The translations under genes and the position numbers were made by a program. Source: Elusimicrobia bacterium HGW-Elusimicrobia-2 (GTDB lineage: Bacteria; CG03). From it: a stretch of DNA of 30,791 nt. The notes below the pieces were generated by a model that worked only from the letters and a program-made list of their open reading frames with translations, had not been told where the DNA came from and made no database searches. How positions within the stretch are numbered: the stretch's first letter is position 1; the number at the start of each line of letters is the position of its first letter. Where the stretch lies: positions 1 to 30,791 of the forward strand of contig PHAM01000018.1 of assembly GCA_002841685.1 (NCBI GenBank). The letters run 5' to 3'. This document shows, in pieces, positions 15,186 to 26,500 of the stretch.

Positions 15186-16628
15186 ATGGAAGTCGTTTTT
15201 CTCTCATCCGAGGTGGTGCCTTTCGCCAAAACCGGCGGCCTCGCCGATGTGGGAAGGGCTCTTCCCGACGCGCTTGCGGCGGCGGGGATCAAAGTCAATG
15301 TTTTTATGCCGCTGTACGGGGTTGTCGAGTCTAAAAAGGCGGGGATCAAAAAAATTAAAAAACTTTCTCTGCGATTCGGCGGCAGAACGTACGCGTATGA
15401 GGTCTGCGGAAAAGAAGAAAAAGGCGTGAATTTTTATTTTATAAAACAGAAAATTTTTTTTGACCGCGAGGGGATCTACGGTTCTTTAAGCGGCGATTAT
15501 CCGGACAATGCCTCGCGTTTCATTTTTTTCCAGAAAGCTGTCCTCCATTCTCTGAAAAGTTTAAAGATAAAAGCCGATGTTATACATCTGAACGACTGGC
15601 AAACAGCTCTTGTGCCGAAATTCCTTTCAAACGGGCAATCGCGCGTGCCGACTGTGCTCACGGTGCACAATCTCGCGTATCAGGGCGAATACGACGCGAA
15701 ATCAGCGAAGTACGCCGGGCTTAAAAAGAGCGAGATGCTTTACGGCAGCAGGTTCAACAGCCTCGCCTACGGTATCAGCGGCGCAACCGCGGTTACAACG
15801 GTGAGCCCCACATACGCTAAAGAAATGAAGACGAAAAAGTTCGGCTGCGGCCTGGAATATTTTCTGAAAAAAAGAGGCCCTTATTTCAAAGGCATATTGA
15901 ACGGCCTTGATTACGGCCTTTGGAATCCCTCTTCTGACAAGGCGATAGCCGCATCTTACAGCGCTACTTCTCCTGAGGGCAAAGAAAAATGCAAGAAAGC
16001 TCTGCAGAAGGAAATGGGCCTTCCTCAAACTGACGCGATGCTTGTCAGCTTTGTGGGGCGTCTGGCCATGCAGAAGGGCATGGATATAATGGTGCCGGCC
16101 CTTCAAAGATTGATCTCCGGCAAAATACAGTTTGTTATGCTCGGAACAGGGGATGTCCATTATCATCGTGTTTTAAGCGTGCTGGCAAAGCGCTTTCCTA
16201 AAAATTTCGCTCTGCGCCTTGATTTTGACGACGATATGGCTCACAGGATCTACGCGGGAAGTGATCTGTTCCTTATGCCGTCGCAGTATGAGCCCTGCGG
16301 CCTGGGGCAGATGATAGCTTTTTCATACGGCGCCGTTCCTGTCGTCAACAAAGTGGGCGGGCTCATGGACACGGTATCCGAATATTCTCTCCACAGGAAA
16401 ACGGGCACGGGTTTTCTGCTCGAGGATTACAGTTCAGCCGCTCTTGAAAAGGCTCTGCGCAAAGCCATGGGGATTTATGGGAAGCGCTCCAGATTCAGGG
16501 AATTGTCCGCGCGCTGCATGAGACAGAGATTTTCGTGGCAAAAATCCGCTTTAAAATATATACGGCTGTATAACAAACTCATAGACGAGTCCGGCGCCCC
16601 GCCACTGCGGCCGCTGAGGAAACCATAG
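15186..16628 (+). CDS. glgA: Glycogen (starch) synthase, GT5 family
   Basis: A 480-residue ADP-glucose-dependent glycogen synthase. The N-terminal KTGGLADV (Lys15) binds ADP-glucose. The C-terminal Rossmann half has SFVGRLAMQKGMD and the SQYEPCGLGQMIAFSYG nucleotide-sugar motif. Length is typical. It catalyses elongation of alpha-1,4-glucan. No branching enzyme, ADP-glucose pyrophosphorylase or phosphorylase gene lies in the window, so the rest of the pathway is elsewhere. It starts 3 nt after the HIT gene and ends 2 nt before the TIM-barrel gene. Confidence 0.96.
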   Translation: MEVVFLSSEVVPFAKTGGLADVGRALPDALAAAGIKVNVFMPLYGVVESKKAGIKKIKKLSLRFGGRTYAYEVCGKEEKGVNFYFIKQKIFFDREGIYGSLSGDYPDNASRFIFFQKAVLHSLKSLKIKADVIHLNDWQTALVPKFLSNGQSRVPTVLTVHNLAYQGEYDAKSAKYAGLKKSEMLYGSRFNSLAYGISGATAVTTVSPTYAKEMKTKKFGCGLEYFLKKRGPYFKGILNGLDYGLWNPSSDKAIAASYSATSPEGKEKCKKALQKEMGLPQTDAMLVSFVGRLAMQKGMDIMVPALQRLISGKIQFVMLGTGDVHYHRVLSVLAKRFPKNFALRLDFDDDMAHRIYAGSDLFLMPSQYEPCGLGQMIAFSYGAVPVVNKVGGLMDTVSEYSLHRKTGTGFLLEDYSSAALEKALRKAMGIYGKRSRFRELSARCMRQRFSWQKSALKYIRLYNKLIDESGAPPLRPLRKP

Positions 16629-16630
16629 AA

Positions 16631-17476
16631 ATGGAAATAGGTATATCCACAGGGCTTTTTTATCACAAGGATATTTTCCCCTGCCTTGATAAGTTCGCCC
16701 GGGCCGGTTTCCAGAATATAGAGATCTGGGCCGGAGCGGGAGATTGGGGGAAAAACACCCATTTTGATTATAACGACGAAGATGTGCTGGTAAAGATCAA
16801 GACTATGGCGTCTCTTAAAAAAATGAATATATGTTCCGTGAACGCGCCTTTCAGCGGTAATCTTGATATTTCCTCTGTTGATGAGATACAGAGGAGCATA
16901 GCTGTGAGCGAAATAAAAAAAGCCGTTGTGCTTTGCGAATTTTTCAAAGCGGGGTATCTCGTCGTTCATCCGGCGGTTAAGGCGCTGCCGCTGACGGACA
17001 GGGCTTTTGTGGAAAAGAAAATCAGCCAGGTAAAAAAAAGCCTGGCCGATATCCTTGACAACGCCATGCTCCACGGGGTGAAGATCGCCTGCGAAAACCC
17101 CTCCCCGAATCTTCTGGGGGGCTGGGCGCAGGACCTCATGGAAATAATAAAGGATTTTCCCAAAGAGCACATGGGGATATGTCTTGATACCGGCCACGCG
17201 AACCTGATAGAGCCGCCGGATCAATATCTTGAGAAAATGGCGCCGCGCCTGATGGCGCTGCATGTGTCGGATAATTCCGGAGATTATTCCTCCCATCTTC
17301 CTCCGGGTGACGGTAAAATAGACTGGAAGAAATTCGCCGCGGCGCTGCATAAATGCGGTTTTAAGGGTGTGTTTATGCTGGAGATTCTCGGCGCCGCGAG
17401 GTTTTCGGATCCCGCGAAGGTGTTGAAAAAAGCCTTTGATAACGCGTCGGAAATCGTGAGAAAGGGGGATATGTGA
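16631..17476 (+). CDS. Xylose-isomerase-like TIM-barrel (sugar phosphate isomerase/epimerase) protein
   Basis: A 281-residue protein of the AP-endonuclease-2/xylose-isomerase-like superfamily. Metal-binding residues are in the expected places: Glu155 in CENPSPN, Asp186 and His189 in CLDTGHANL, His211 in LHVSDN, and Glu251 in MLEI. The PPGDGKIDW stretch is also typical. The family includes hydroxypyruvate isomerases, tagatose epimerases and endonuclease IV; the exact substrate cannot be set. Adjacency to glgA suggests a carbohydrate role (inference). The stop overlaps the next gene's GTG start. Confidence 0.9.
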   Translation: MEIGISTGLFYHKDIFPCLDKFARAGFQNIEIWAGAGDWGKNTHFDYNDEDVLVKIKTMASLKKMNICSVNAPFSGNLDISSVDEIQRSIAVSEIKKAVVLCEFFKAGYLVVHPAVKALPLTDRAFVEKKISQVKKSLADILDNAMLHGVKIACENPSPNLLGGWAQDLMEIIKDFPKEHMGICLDTGHANLIEPPDQYLEKMAPRLMALHVSDNSGDYSSHLPPGDGKIDWKKFAAALHKCGFKGVFMLEILGAARFSDPAKVLKKAFDNASEIVRKGDM

Positions 17477-17958
17477 AGATAGGGATAATGTCGGATTCGC
17501 ATGAAAATATGCCGGCGATATCCGAGGCCGTGAAAATCTTTAACCTCGAGAAGGTGGAGAAGGTTTTTCACGCCGGAGATATGATCTCCCCCATAACGCA
17601 TGCCGAATTCAGAAAACTCAAATGTCCCATGATAGCCGTTTTCGGCAACAATGACGGCGAGAGGGCATACCTCAGGGAGAAATTCAGGGGGCTGGCGGAA
17701 TTTTATGATTTTTACAGCGGCGACTGCGGCGGACGAAGGGTATTCATGGTACATGTGCCGGATTTTGTTGAGGATATAGCGTCTAAAGGCAATTATGACA
17801 TTGTCATATACGGACACACGCACAAAACCGACATAAGAAAGTCGGGCGGGGCGCTGATAATCAATCCCGGCGAATGCGGTTCATGGCTTCTGGGAAAAAA
17901 ATCCGTGGTTATACTTGAAACAGAGGATTTATCCCACAGGCTGATAGATTTGAGTTAG
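17473..17958 (+). CDS. YfcE/MJ0936-type metallophosphoesterase
   Basis: A 161-residue calcineurin-like phosphodiesterase. Dinuclear metal ligands are present: Asp8 and His10 in MSDSH, Asp36 in AGD, Asn60 in GNND, His in VHVPD, and His115/His117 in GHTHKTD. The NPGECG close is typical of the small YfcE family, which cleaves simple phosphodiesters in vitro. The start is GTG at 17473, overlapping the previous TGA, with AAAGGGGG as a ribosome site. Its physiological substrate is unknown. Confidence 0.93.
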   Translation: MKIGIMSDSHENMPAISEAVKIFNLEKVEKVFHAGDMISPITHAEFRKLKCPMIAVFGNNDGERAYLREKFRGLAEFYDFYSGDCGGRRVFMVHVPDFVEDIASKGNYDIVIYGHTHKTDIRKSGGALIINPGECGSWLLGKKSVVILETEDLSHRLIDLS

Positions 17959-17974
17959 AGGGAGGTTTGGCTTT

Positions 17975-19114
17975 ATGGATATGATTGACATTCTGACGGC
18001 GGCGGTTAAGATGGGGGTTTCCGATATTCATGTTGTGCCGAAAAAACCCGTGATGGTCAGGAAAAACGGCGCCATGATCCCACTTCCTGAATATCAGGAC
18101 ACGCCTCTTTCGGGAGATGATACAAAAACGCTTATATACGGAATGCTCCTCGACGATCAGAAGAGCCAGTTTGAGGAGCACCACGAGCTGGACTGCTCTT
18201 TTCAGATAGAAAATATCAGCCGCTTCCGGGTCAATGTTCTCATGCAGAAAGACGGCGTCGCCGGGGTGTTGAGAGTAATATCTTCGGCAATACCGTCTCC
18301 GGAAGCGCTCGCCTTCACGCCGGCCATGATGGAATGTATGAAATATCCCAGGGGCATGGTGCTCGTCACAGGGCCCACGGGTTCGGGTAAATCCACGACT
18401 CTCGCGGCGATGCTCGAGACGATCAATAAGGAAAGGAAGGATCACATCCTCACCATAGAAGACCCGATAGAATTCGTCTATCAGTCAAAGGGCTGCGTTT
18501 TTACCCAGAGGGAGGTGGGCGCCCACACCAACAGTTTCACGAGCGCCCTGCGGGCGGCGCTGAGGGAAGACCCCGATATCGTTCTCGTCGGGGAAATGCG
18601 GGACCTTGAAACAATAGGCGCGGCTCTGACCATAGCCGAAACCGGCCATCTTGTTTTCGGGACACTTCACACCACAGATGCCCCCCAGACGGTTGACAGG
18701 ATCATAGACGTTTTCCCCTCCCACCAGCAGGCTCAGGTCAGGACACAGCTGTCGGTGACGCTAAAAGCCGTGATAACGCAGCAGCTCCTGCCGACGCCCG
18801 ACGGAAAAGGCCGCGTGGCCGCCAGAGAGATCCTCATCGTTACCCCCGCCGTGGCCAACCTCATAAGAGACGGTAAAACCCATCTCATTTACGGCGCTCT
18901 TGAGACCGGAATGAAATTCGGCATGATATCCATGGACAAAGCCCTCGCCCAGCTCGTAAAGGCGGGAAAAGTAACCAAGGAGGCGGCGCTGGCGAAATCC
19001 GGCAACCCGGAAATGATGAATCAGTATATCGCCTCCCTTGGACGGGCTCCCGGCGGTATGTCAGGAGGTATGCCCGGCGCCGGCGGCGCCGGACCCTCCA
19101 AAAGGCCGTTCTGA
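17975..19114 (+). CDS. pilT: Type IV pilus retraction ATPase PilT
   Basis: A 379-residue hexameric ATPase that powers pilus retraction. Walker A GPTGSGKST spans residues 133-141, followed by the Asp box (TIEDPIEF), the Walker B region (DPDIVLVGEMRDLET) and the His box (TGHLVFGTLHTTDA), all typical of PilT/PilU rather than PilB. It ends in a Gly/Met/Pro-rich tail (about 363-379) that may be flexible. GGAGG at 17961-17965 gives a clear ribosome site 9 nt from the ATG. It is the last gene of the PilZ operon; no pilB, pilC or pilin genes are present in the window. Confidence 0.97.
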   Translation: MDMIDILTAAVKMGVSDIHVVPKKPVMVRKNGAMIPLPEYQDTPLSGDDTKTLIYGMLLDDQKSQFEEHHELDCSFQIENISRFRVNVLMQKDGVAGVLRVISSAIPSPEALAFTPAMMECMKYPRGMVLVTGPTGSGKSTTLAAMLETINKERKDHILTIEDPIEFVYQSKGCVFTQREVGAHTNSFTSALRAALREDPDIVLVGEMRDLETIGAALTIAETGHLVFGTLHTTDAPQTVDRIIDVFPSHQQAQVRTQLSVTLKAVITQQLLPTPDGKGRVAAREILIVTPAVANLIRDGKTHLIYGALETGMKFGMISMDKALAQLVKAGKVTKEAALAKSGNPEMMNQYIASLGRAPGGMSGGMPGAGGAGPSKRPF

Positions 19115-19470
19115 ATATGCGCTCCTCCGTGTTAAATAATTTTTTGAGCAGACATTTATTACGCTTCATCCGCAGTCCAGTTAGGCGAGTTGTTAGAGTA
19201 GTTAGGAGTGATAATACTGATTATGTCTGAAATTATTGGGAAATTAGGTAATAATTTGGGCCTAAAAGAGGTGTTGCGCTGTAAGGTGTATAGGACAATA
19301 CGATTTCCCCGACGATAGTATCCTTGCTGGAAGATACGTCGTTGGGAGGATGGGGAATATTTTGATATAACGAATTTTAAATACAATATGGGGGAGCAAA
19401 TGATGAGGAATATAAAAGTGAATTCAATTTTCAAGAAGATTCAAAAACACAATATCCCCGGAGGAACAAT
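19115..19470. other. AT-rich intergenic region between pilT and the NHL gene
   Basis: This 356-bp stretch marks the compositional border. No terminator hairpin with a T-run is seen after pilT. A weak promoter-like pair, TTGGGA (19342-19347) and TATAAC (19366-19371) with an 18-bp spacer, could drive the NHL and giant genes. A minus-strand frame (19159-19434) is open but has no ribosome site or family resemblance. A short plus-strand ORF at its right end is listed separately. Nothing else is recognised. Confidence 0.5.
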
Positions 19471-19474
19471 ATGA
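19400..19474 (+). CDS. Possible 24-residue leader peptide
   Basis: An ATG at 19400 follows GGGGGAG by a normal ribosome-site spacing and opens a 24-codon frame (MMRNIKVNSIFKKIQK...) ending in TGA at 19472-19474. That stop overlaps the ATG of the NHL gene as ATGA. The peptide is basic and has no known motif. An in-frame ATG at 19388 would give 28 residues. Overlap and spacing suggest translational coupling, but the NHL gene also has its own GGAGG, so the small ORF may not be used. Confidence 0.35.
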   Translation: MMRNIKVNSIFKKIQKHNIPGGTI

Positions 19475-20514
19475 AAAAATATTTAGCTCTCAAGGGATTT
19501 CAAAACAATAAAATAAAAATCATTCTCATCGCCCTATCCTTTTTCATTCTGATAATACCGGCTTTGGCTGAAAAATCATCCCCGCAAACAGGAGCAGAAC
19601 AATATGAAGTATATGTTCCGACAGTAGTCATTCAAGCAAAATGGGGAACAAAAGCGGGTGAATTTGGGTACAAAATAGTTCCTGCCCACGGAGAAGTCCT
19701 TCATGGTAAAGAAAAATCGAAAATTATTGTAGGCCCTACTTGTATATCTGTAAATGAAAACGGTGAAATATATGTATTGGACACGGTAAACAAAAGAGTT
19801 CTGAAGTATGACAAACAGGGGGAATTTATAGATGCAATCAATCTCGAATTACCCGAAGATATTATTTACGATAATTATGCTTTTCAAGAGATGTACATTG
19901 GCAAGAACGGACATATATACCTCCGCTATACGATTAGCATTGGATCTTGGTTTATATTTAATAGAAAAGGCCATCTCGTTAAAAGGATTATAGATAAAAA
20001 ATCTGCTGAGACAACTATGATAATGTTTCAAAATGCGAAAAAAGATATAGCCGACGCTAAAAATGATGTTTATGGAAAGTATGCTCCTGATAAGAAGAAA
20101 GAGGAGTTAAAATGGCAGGAAAAACGGATAAAAAAATATGAAGATATTTATGCGGATTCAAAAACAGTATTATTGGATTGGTATGCTGAAGGAAAGATGT
20201 TTAGAACTAATTTGCAAGGTAATATTTATCTAGGTGAGAATCATAAAATTAATTATGGAAATATTAAAAAAATGACAAAAAAACAAATTGCAAATATCCA
20301 AACAGAAACGCTTTCTGAAAAATATAAAAAAATACGAAAACGGATAAAGCCACTTCCATTTAAATCGGATGATGGAAAAGAAATTACATTATACGACGGA
20401 TTAACAGGGGAAGAATTTGTAACTAACGCAGGGGATATTTACAAAATAGTAAGAAGTTTTAACCCCAATAATTTTTCTACTGTCAAAATAATAAAATGGA
20501 CGAGAAAAAAATGA
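19471..20514 (+). CDS. Exported NHL-repeat (beta-propeller-like) protein
   Basis: A 347-residue secreted protein. A long basic N-terminus is followed by a hydrophobic signal core (about 18-32) and an ALA-type cleavage site before EKSSP. At least one clear NHL-like blade is seen at about 85-125 (ISVNENGEIYVLDTVNKRV and KYDKQGEF), with weaker blades on both sides (GKNGHIYLRY, LQGNIYLGE, AGDIYKIV). A lysine-rich helical insertion lies near 185-225. NHL propellers bind proteins or carbohydrates; no enzyme motif is seen. The ribosome site GGAGG precedes the ATG. The gene is strongly AT-rich compared with pilT, and its TGA overlaps the start of the giant gene by ATGA, so the two are probably made together. 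Confidence 0.8.
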   Translation: MKKYLALKGFQNNKIKIILIALSFFILIIPALAEKSSPQTGAEQYEVYVPTVVIQAKWGTKAGEFGYKIVPAHGEVLHGKEKSKIIVGPTCISVNENGEIYVLDTVNKRVLKYDKQGEFIDAINLELPEDIIYDNYAFQEMYIGKNGHIYLRYTISIGSWFIFNRKGHLVKRIIDKKSAETTMIMFQNAKKDIADAKNDVYGKYAPDKKKEELKWQEKRIKKYEDIYADSKTVLLDWYAEGKMFRTNLQGNIYLGENHKINYGNIKKMTKKQIANIQTETLSEKYKKIRKRIKPLPFKSDDGKEITLYDGLTGEEFVTNAGDIYKIVRSFNPNNFSTVKIIKWTRKK

Positions 20515-23500
20515 AAAGGAGTTTTTCTTTTTTACTACCATTAATTATTTGTAATTCAACGGTTTTTGCAATGAATTATGGACAAGCCATAGTAACTAAA
20601 GCTAATAGTGCAATTGGAAAACCTTATTCCACTGGAAATCCACCTAATGAAACTCCTTGGCCTTGTTCTGGCGGGCATTTTGATTTTTCAAATTGGACAA
20701 CAGCTACGGGATTTGATTGTTCAGGCTTAGTAAGTTGGGCAGCAGATTTACGACGAAGGTATCTTACCTCTGATCTGGTTGGCGGTACATTTAGCATAAG
20801 ACCATGTCCAACTTGGGATACTTTACAGGCGGGTGATTTATTATACACAAGCGGAGTAGCAGAAACTGGGTTCCCAGACCCACATATAATGATTTATAAA
20901 AGTCGCGTAGGGAATGAAATAAAAATTATTCACGCGGGTAGTGGTGGAGTGCAAGAAAAAGATTACAATATATCCTTATTAGAAAATACGTGGCAATTCA
21001 ATCCGTATAGATTAAAAAATGACATCATAAATCCGGATATTGTATTATCAGGATTTGAAGATGGAAAAATTTACAATACTGCTGTAACAGTTTCGTATCA
21101 AGTCACTGATAACATAGACGCTGTTCCCTGCGGAAAGTTTTACGTAAACGATGAACTAATTATCCATGAGAAAACTGGAAATAAGACATTTTCTGAAGAA
21201 GGCATTTATACTATAAAAATCATCGGTGAAGATTGGGCAAAGAATACATCTCCGGATACTCTGCACGAATTCATAATAGCGACAAGCAGCTCGACAACGG
21301 ATAGCGAGTTTGAGGGTGGTGAGTTTAATCTGGCATATCTTAATGGCGACGGCTATATAAGGACGGGGAGATGCTGGGAGAAGACATGGGGAGCTTTATC
21401 ATCTACCGGCGTCTGCCGTTACGAGATTCCTCCCGAAGAGTGGAACTGGGACTATCCTGATTCGACTGTGGCGGAGATGGATATATGCGTAAAGCTGGAC
21501 GAGAGCGGAATAGTGACGTATAGTAAAATACTAAGCAGTCCGCAAAAACAGTTACGGCTATATAACAATCCTACCAGTTGGTATAGTAACGCACGTCGTC
21601 AACAAGTCCTGCTGCCGAGCTGGGTGAATCCGGAGTTTCGCGAAGTGTGGGTAAACGGGGAGCAGTGGCCGGAGTTTACGGATTTGGCAGAGTATGAAGA
21701 GGCTATTCTGTGGGGCGACCACAAGGGATATTACTGGGATGTTCAAAGCGGAGCTCCGGATATAGTGGTGTATTTGAATTTGTCGTCGGTTTATTATGAA
21801 TCTTCAATAAATACGCTGGAAATCAAATATAAAAGCCCTGTGGGCGGGGAAGACGGGGCTTTCAGGTTCGGCTATGGGGGGTATAGCGTGAGGATTTTGC
21901 CCTATTCCATACGATTGTTGGCGAATGATATTCAGGTAGGGAGCAGGGTGACGAACACATTTTATGATGGCTTTAATACGTTTAAACTAAAGGCAACTCC
22001 TGCGCTGGAAATTGTTGACTGGGACTGGTGGAACATTTCTTTGGACTGGGGCGACCAGCAGAACATACTTGGGGGGACATCGCGGACAGGCGGATACTGG
22101 TTTGACGAGGCGCGGTTTGGTTTCGAAAACGGGGGTGCGTCGTATTCAATAACCGGAGCAAAATATAAGCTGATGATACAAACAACAACTACGGGAAGTT
22201 ATATATCAAAAGTAATTGACACGAAGGAAGGTTCGGAGTGGGAGACGATAAGCTGGGATGCCGAAGTCCCCGCGGGATGCGTGGTGAAGCTCCAGACGCG
22301 GACGGGGATAACGCCGAACACGGACGGTATTTGGAGCGGCTGGTCCGGTTATTATACGCAATCGGGAAACAGTATAACTTCGCCGTCGGGAAGATACATA
22401 CAGTATAGAGTTACTCTGAATTCAAGTGACCCGAAGATAAGTCCTTTGATGAAGTCGGTAGACATAGATTATCACAGAGACTATGTGCCGCCTTCGGTGA
22501 TAGAGGGCATAACCGGCGAGGGCGGCGACGGCTTTATAAATCTCGCGTGGAATGGCAGTCCTGATATCGACACGGCGGGATACAATATATATAGGGCGGC
22601 CTCGCCAAGAGAAAAAATAAACACGGAGCTTGTAACTGATTTATTTTACAAAGATATGGGAGTTACGAACGGACAGACTTATAGTTATTGGATAACTGCC
22701 TTGGATATAAACGGAAATGAGAGCGATTTCCAGAGCGAGTCGGTTGTTATAACTGCGGGAGATGGTACGCCGCCTATAACAGAGATAACAATTGGAGAAC
22801 CTTTCGAATATCCTAATGGTGAATCTTTAATGGTTCAAACTTTTGAAGGAATAGGAGGATGTTCAATTCCGGCATGGACAGGAGTACCTGGATGGGGACG
22901 TCCAACGATTAGTTTTGATCGTATTCCATATCAGAGTGCTGGGTATATGACTGTTATCTTTACTCCCGAACCGGTAATCGAAGAGAGACAGAATGAACCC
23001 GGCGATTTGCCGTATCCTATCCGAGTTGGGATTTCTTTGGATGAAAGCGATGGCACAAATTTTATTATCAGAGAAGGAGATTGGATAGAGTTAAATTATA
23101 ATGGAAACGAAACTGTAAAAATATTTTTTCCATATATGGAATTGGATTCGTATGCTATATTCCACATTGTAGATGGTGTATATATTGGCGAAGAATCTAA
23201 TCCATCTGCTCATTCTTCTGAATGCGTATACCCGTCACAGGACGGTTCAACATACAGAGATGTTGAATTAACTCAAATAGCATATCCTTCGCCTAACATC
23301 ATTCTGAATATATTTAGTGAAACACCAATATCTTTGGCAGCAATCGATTCCGGTTCGGAAGTGGCGCGGATAGAATATAAAATTGACGAGGGTGCATGGC
23401 AAGTTTATAATTCCGCATTTACTCTTGGGGATATTGCGGAGGGGGAGTACATAATATATTATCGTTCCACTGACAATTTCGATAATATTGAAATAGCAAA

Positions 23501-26500
23501 ATCGAAGAGAGTTATGTTAAAAACGGCACCGCCGCTGGAGGCAATAACGGATTTAACGTCAAAATCAAGAGAAAATATTACATTAACATGGACGGCAGTT
23601 GGTTCTGATGGCACAGAAGGGACAGCGAGCGGATATATATTAAAATATTCAACGAAATCGATAAATAGTGAAGCGGATTTTGTAAGCGCTGCGGTTTATC
23701 CTCAAGGCTGGACTCCGCTTCCATCGGGAAGTAAGGAGACGAAGGTACTGACGGATTTTGAAATAGGCAAAAGATATTATTTTGCTATAACAGCAATTAA
23801 TTATTCCAGTAAAGCTTCAGAAATCTCAAATGTTTGCTCCGGCGTTGCCGGGAATGTACGTTATGTGTCTTTATCCGGCAGTGATGAGAATGACGGGCTT
23901 ACCAAAGACCAGCCATTAGCGACGATACAGAAGGCGGTGGATTCAGCGGCGCAGGGCACAAAGGTTGTTATAACGGAGGGCACTTATTACGATCAAACAG
24001 TCGATATATCCACAAGCATAACATCCGGCAATCCGATCTCTATACATGGCAGCGGCGAAGTAATACTTGACGGCGGGGGTGTACAGCTTGACGCGTTTTA
24101 TGGAGAAGGGGTTAGTAATCTGGAAATAAGCGACATCAAATTCAAGGGCTATACGCAAGCGGCTATTAATATTATATCCTCAGGTGGTACAGAGGATATA
24201 ATAAACCACAATATAAAAATCTCAAGCTGTACTTTTTATGAGCTTCAGGATACGGCTATTAAATTTTCAGGGGTGTCGAGTTTCACTGTCGCCGGTAATA
24301 TTTTTGAGATGGACGAATATAAAATTGCGATGTTTCCGCTGTATGCGATGAAAGATGTTACCATAGAAAACAATATATGCCGCAGATCGGTTTTTATAAA
24401 AACTTATCCGTCTTCATATGGGGTTCGGGGGGATGGATATGTGCTTGGTAAATTCGTGATAAAAAATAATATCATCAATAATCTGAATATTGGGGTGAAC
24501 TGGTTATTCGTTTACGATTACGAAGCGGGCAGCGGCATATCTATTGAAGGCAATACCATAATATGCGAAAGCGATGAATATGATGATACCGGAATATGTA
24601 TAGGGTGTGACGGCGCCGGAGAGGTCTCAATAAAGGATAATTACATAATAAATACATCACGGGATGCAATGAACGAAGGCACAGGGATTAAAGTTAGTGC
24701 TGCGGCAGGGATGATGTACGGAGAAATAAAACGGAATACGGTGGATAATTTTAAATTTGGCATTTGTAATTATTTTTCCAATGTCGCTATTTTAAACAAT
24801 ACTGTCATTAATTGTTCAAATGGTATAACGGCTAAGGGTACTATGTATACGAATTATCAGGCGGAAGTAAGAAATAATATCGTCTCGAGCTATGAATTGA
24901 AAACAGGAACGGGTATTGTGGCGTACGGCAATTCGGCGGATCGCACAGATGTTTTGATGTGTAATCTCGTAAATAACTATAGTGTACCGGTTGATACTTT
25001 TTTGATAACGAATGTGAGTATGGTCAGTGGTGACCCCGGATTTGTTGATGGCGGATTGGGAGATTGCAGATTGACGGCAACTTCTCCCTGCATAAATGCG
25101 GGCGATCCATCGCCCGAGTACAATGACCCCGACGGGACGAGGTGCGATATTGGGGCATATTATTACGGTTATGAATACCCCGCTCCTGAACCTGGATTTA
25201 ACACAAGAGCCGGGGGGAATGTTATAGTGGATTTGGATCCTTACGCGAAGGTGAGTTTCCCGTATGTTTACGAACAGGGCAACACGCAGGCGGTCGAAAC
25301 GGCAATTCCTACTATTGCTAATTATAAAGTTGTGCCTGAAAATACAGGGTACAATATAACAACATCAGCAAGTTTTGAAGGGTATATAACCGTTGGCATA
25401 AAATATCCTGACGAAATAACAGGAGGCAAGGAAAATAATTTAAAACTTCTGCATCAGGACGGAACGGAATGGATTGATATTACTTTTGCCAGAGACACGG
25501 GGAACAATATAATTTACGGCAAAGTAGCGAATTTGTCTTTATTCTGTGTCGCTTATGGGGACATCCTTCCGCCGAGGACATCATTATCGGCTGGTGAACC
25601 GAGTTATGTTGACACTCAAACTATTTATATAACAGACGCAACGACTTTTACGTTAGCGGCAGTGGATGATTTACTTAATGTCGGTGATGAAAGCGGGTTG
25701 GGCGTCGCTGAAATCCGATATAGGATAGGCGATAATCCGTGGCAGGTTTATACTGGAACTTTGTCTGTTGCGGGGGAAGGCAGTCGTGTAATTGCTTATT
25801 ACAGTGTTGACAATATGGGAAATACCGAAATTTTGAAGACGTCAAATATTGTTGTTGATAATTCACCGCCGGAGATCGGCAGTTTTGTCGCCGAACCGCT
25901 GTATTTCAGTCCCAACGGCGACGGGATTAAAGACTCAGTAAATATCACGGCGGCATTATCCGAGTACGCTGATTGGACGGTGACAATAAAAAATTCAAAC
26001 GCCACGGTCGTAAAGACTCTCACGGGAAACGGAGAGGAAACTTCAGGAATAAGCGCGTTATGGTCGCCTTCGGGACTTGCGGAAGGTGATTACAGCATCA
26101 ATATTGCGGTGACAGACAGGCTGGGTAATTATACAGGGGAGTTTCAGGAGAATTTCAATACCTTGTCTGACAATTTATGGACTCAGGGGCATAGCTCGGG
26201 GTTATCTTCGTATTCAATTTCGGCAAACGGCTGGCTGAATCTTACGGCGGCGGCGAGTATAAGCGGCCAATACGGCGCGGTGTATGCCGTGTCAAAAGAA
26301 TCAAAGGATTTGACTGAAGGAATTGAGTTCAATGTAAGGATGAGGGTTCCGACAGACCAGAACGGTCATTTAGGCAAGGATTTTAGAAATGAGTTTTATT
26401 TATTGCCGGCAGATTTATCCGGCACTGACACACATCTGCATGCGTACAGTAATTGGCTGAGGGTTGCCGCAAAGGTTGATGAGGATAATGTGAACCCGAA

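Noticed and set aside
19159-19434. Minus-strand ORF between pilT and the NHL gene
   Set aside because: It has no ribosome site and no recognisable family, and it lies across the probable promoter region of the plus-strand genes.
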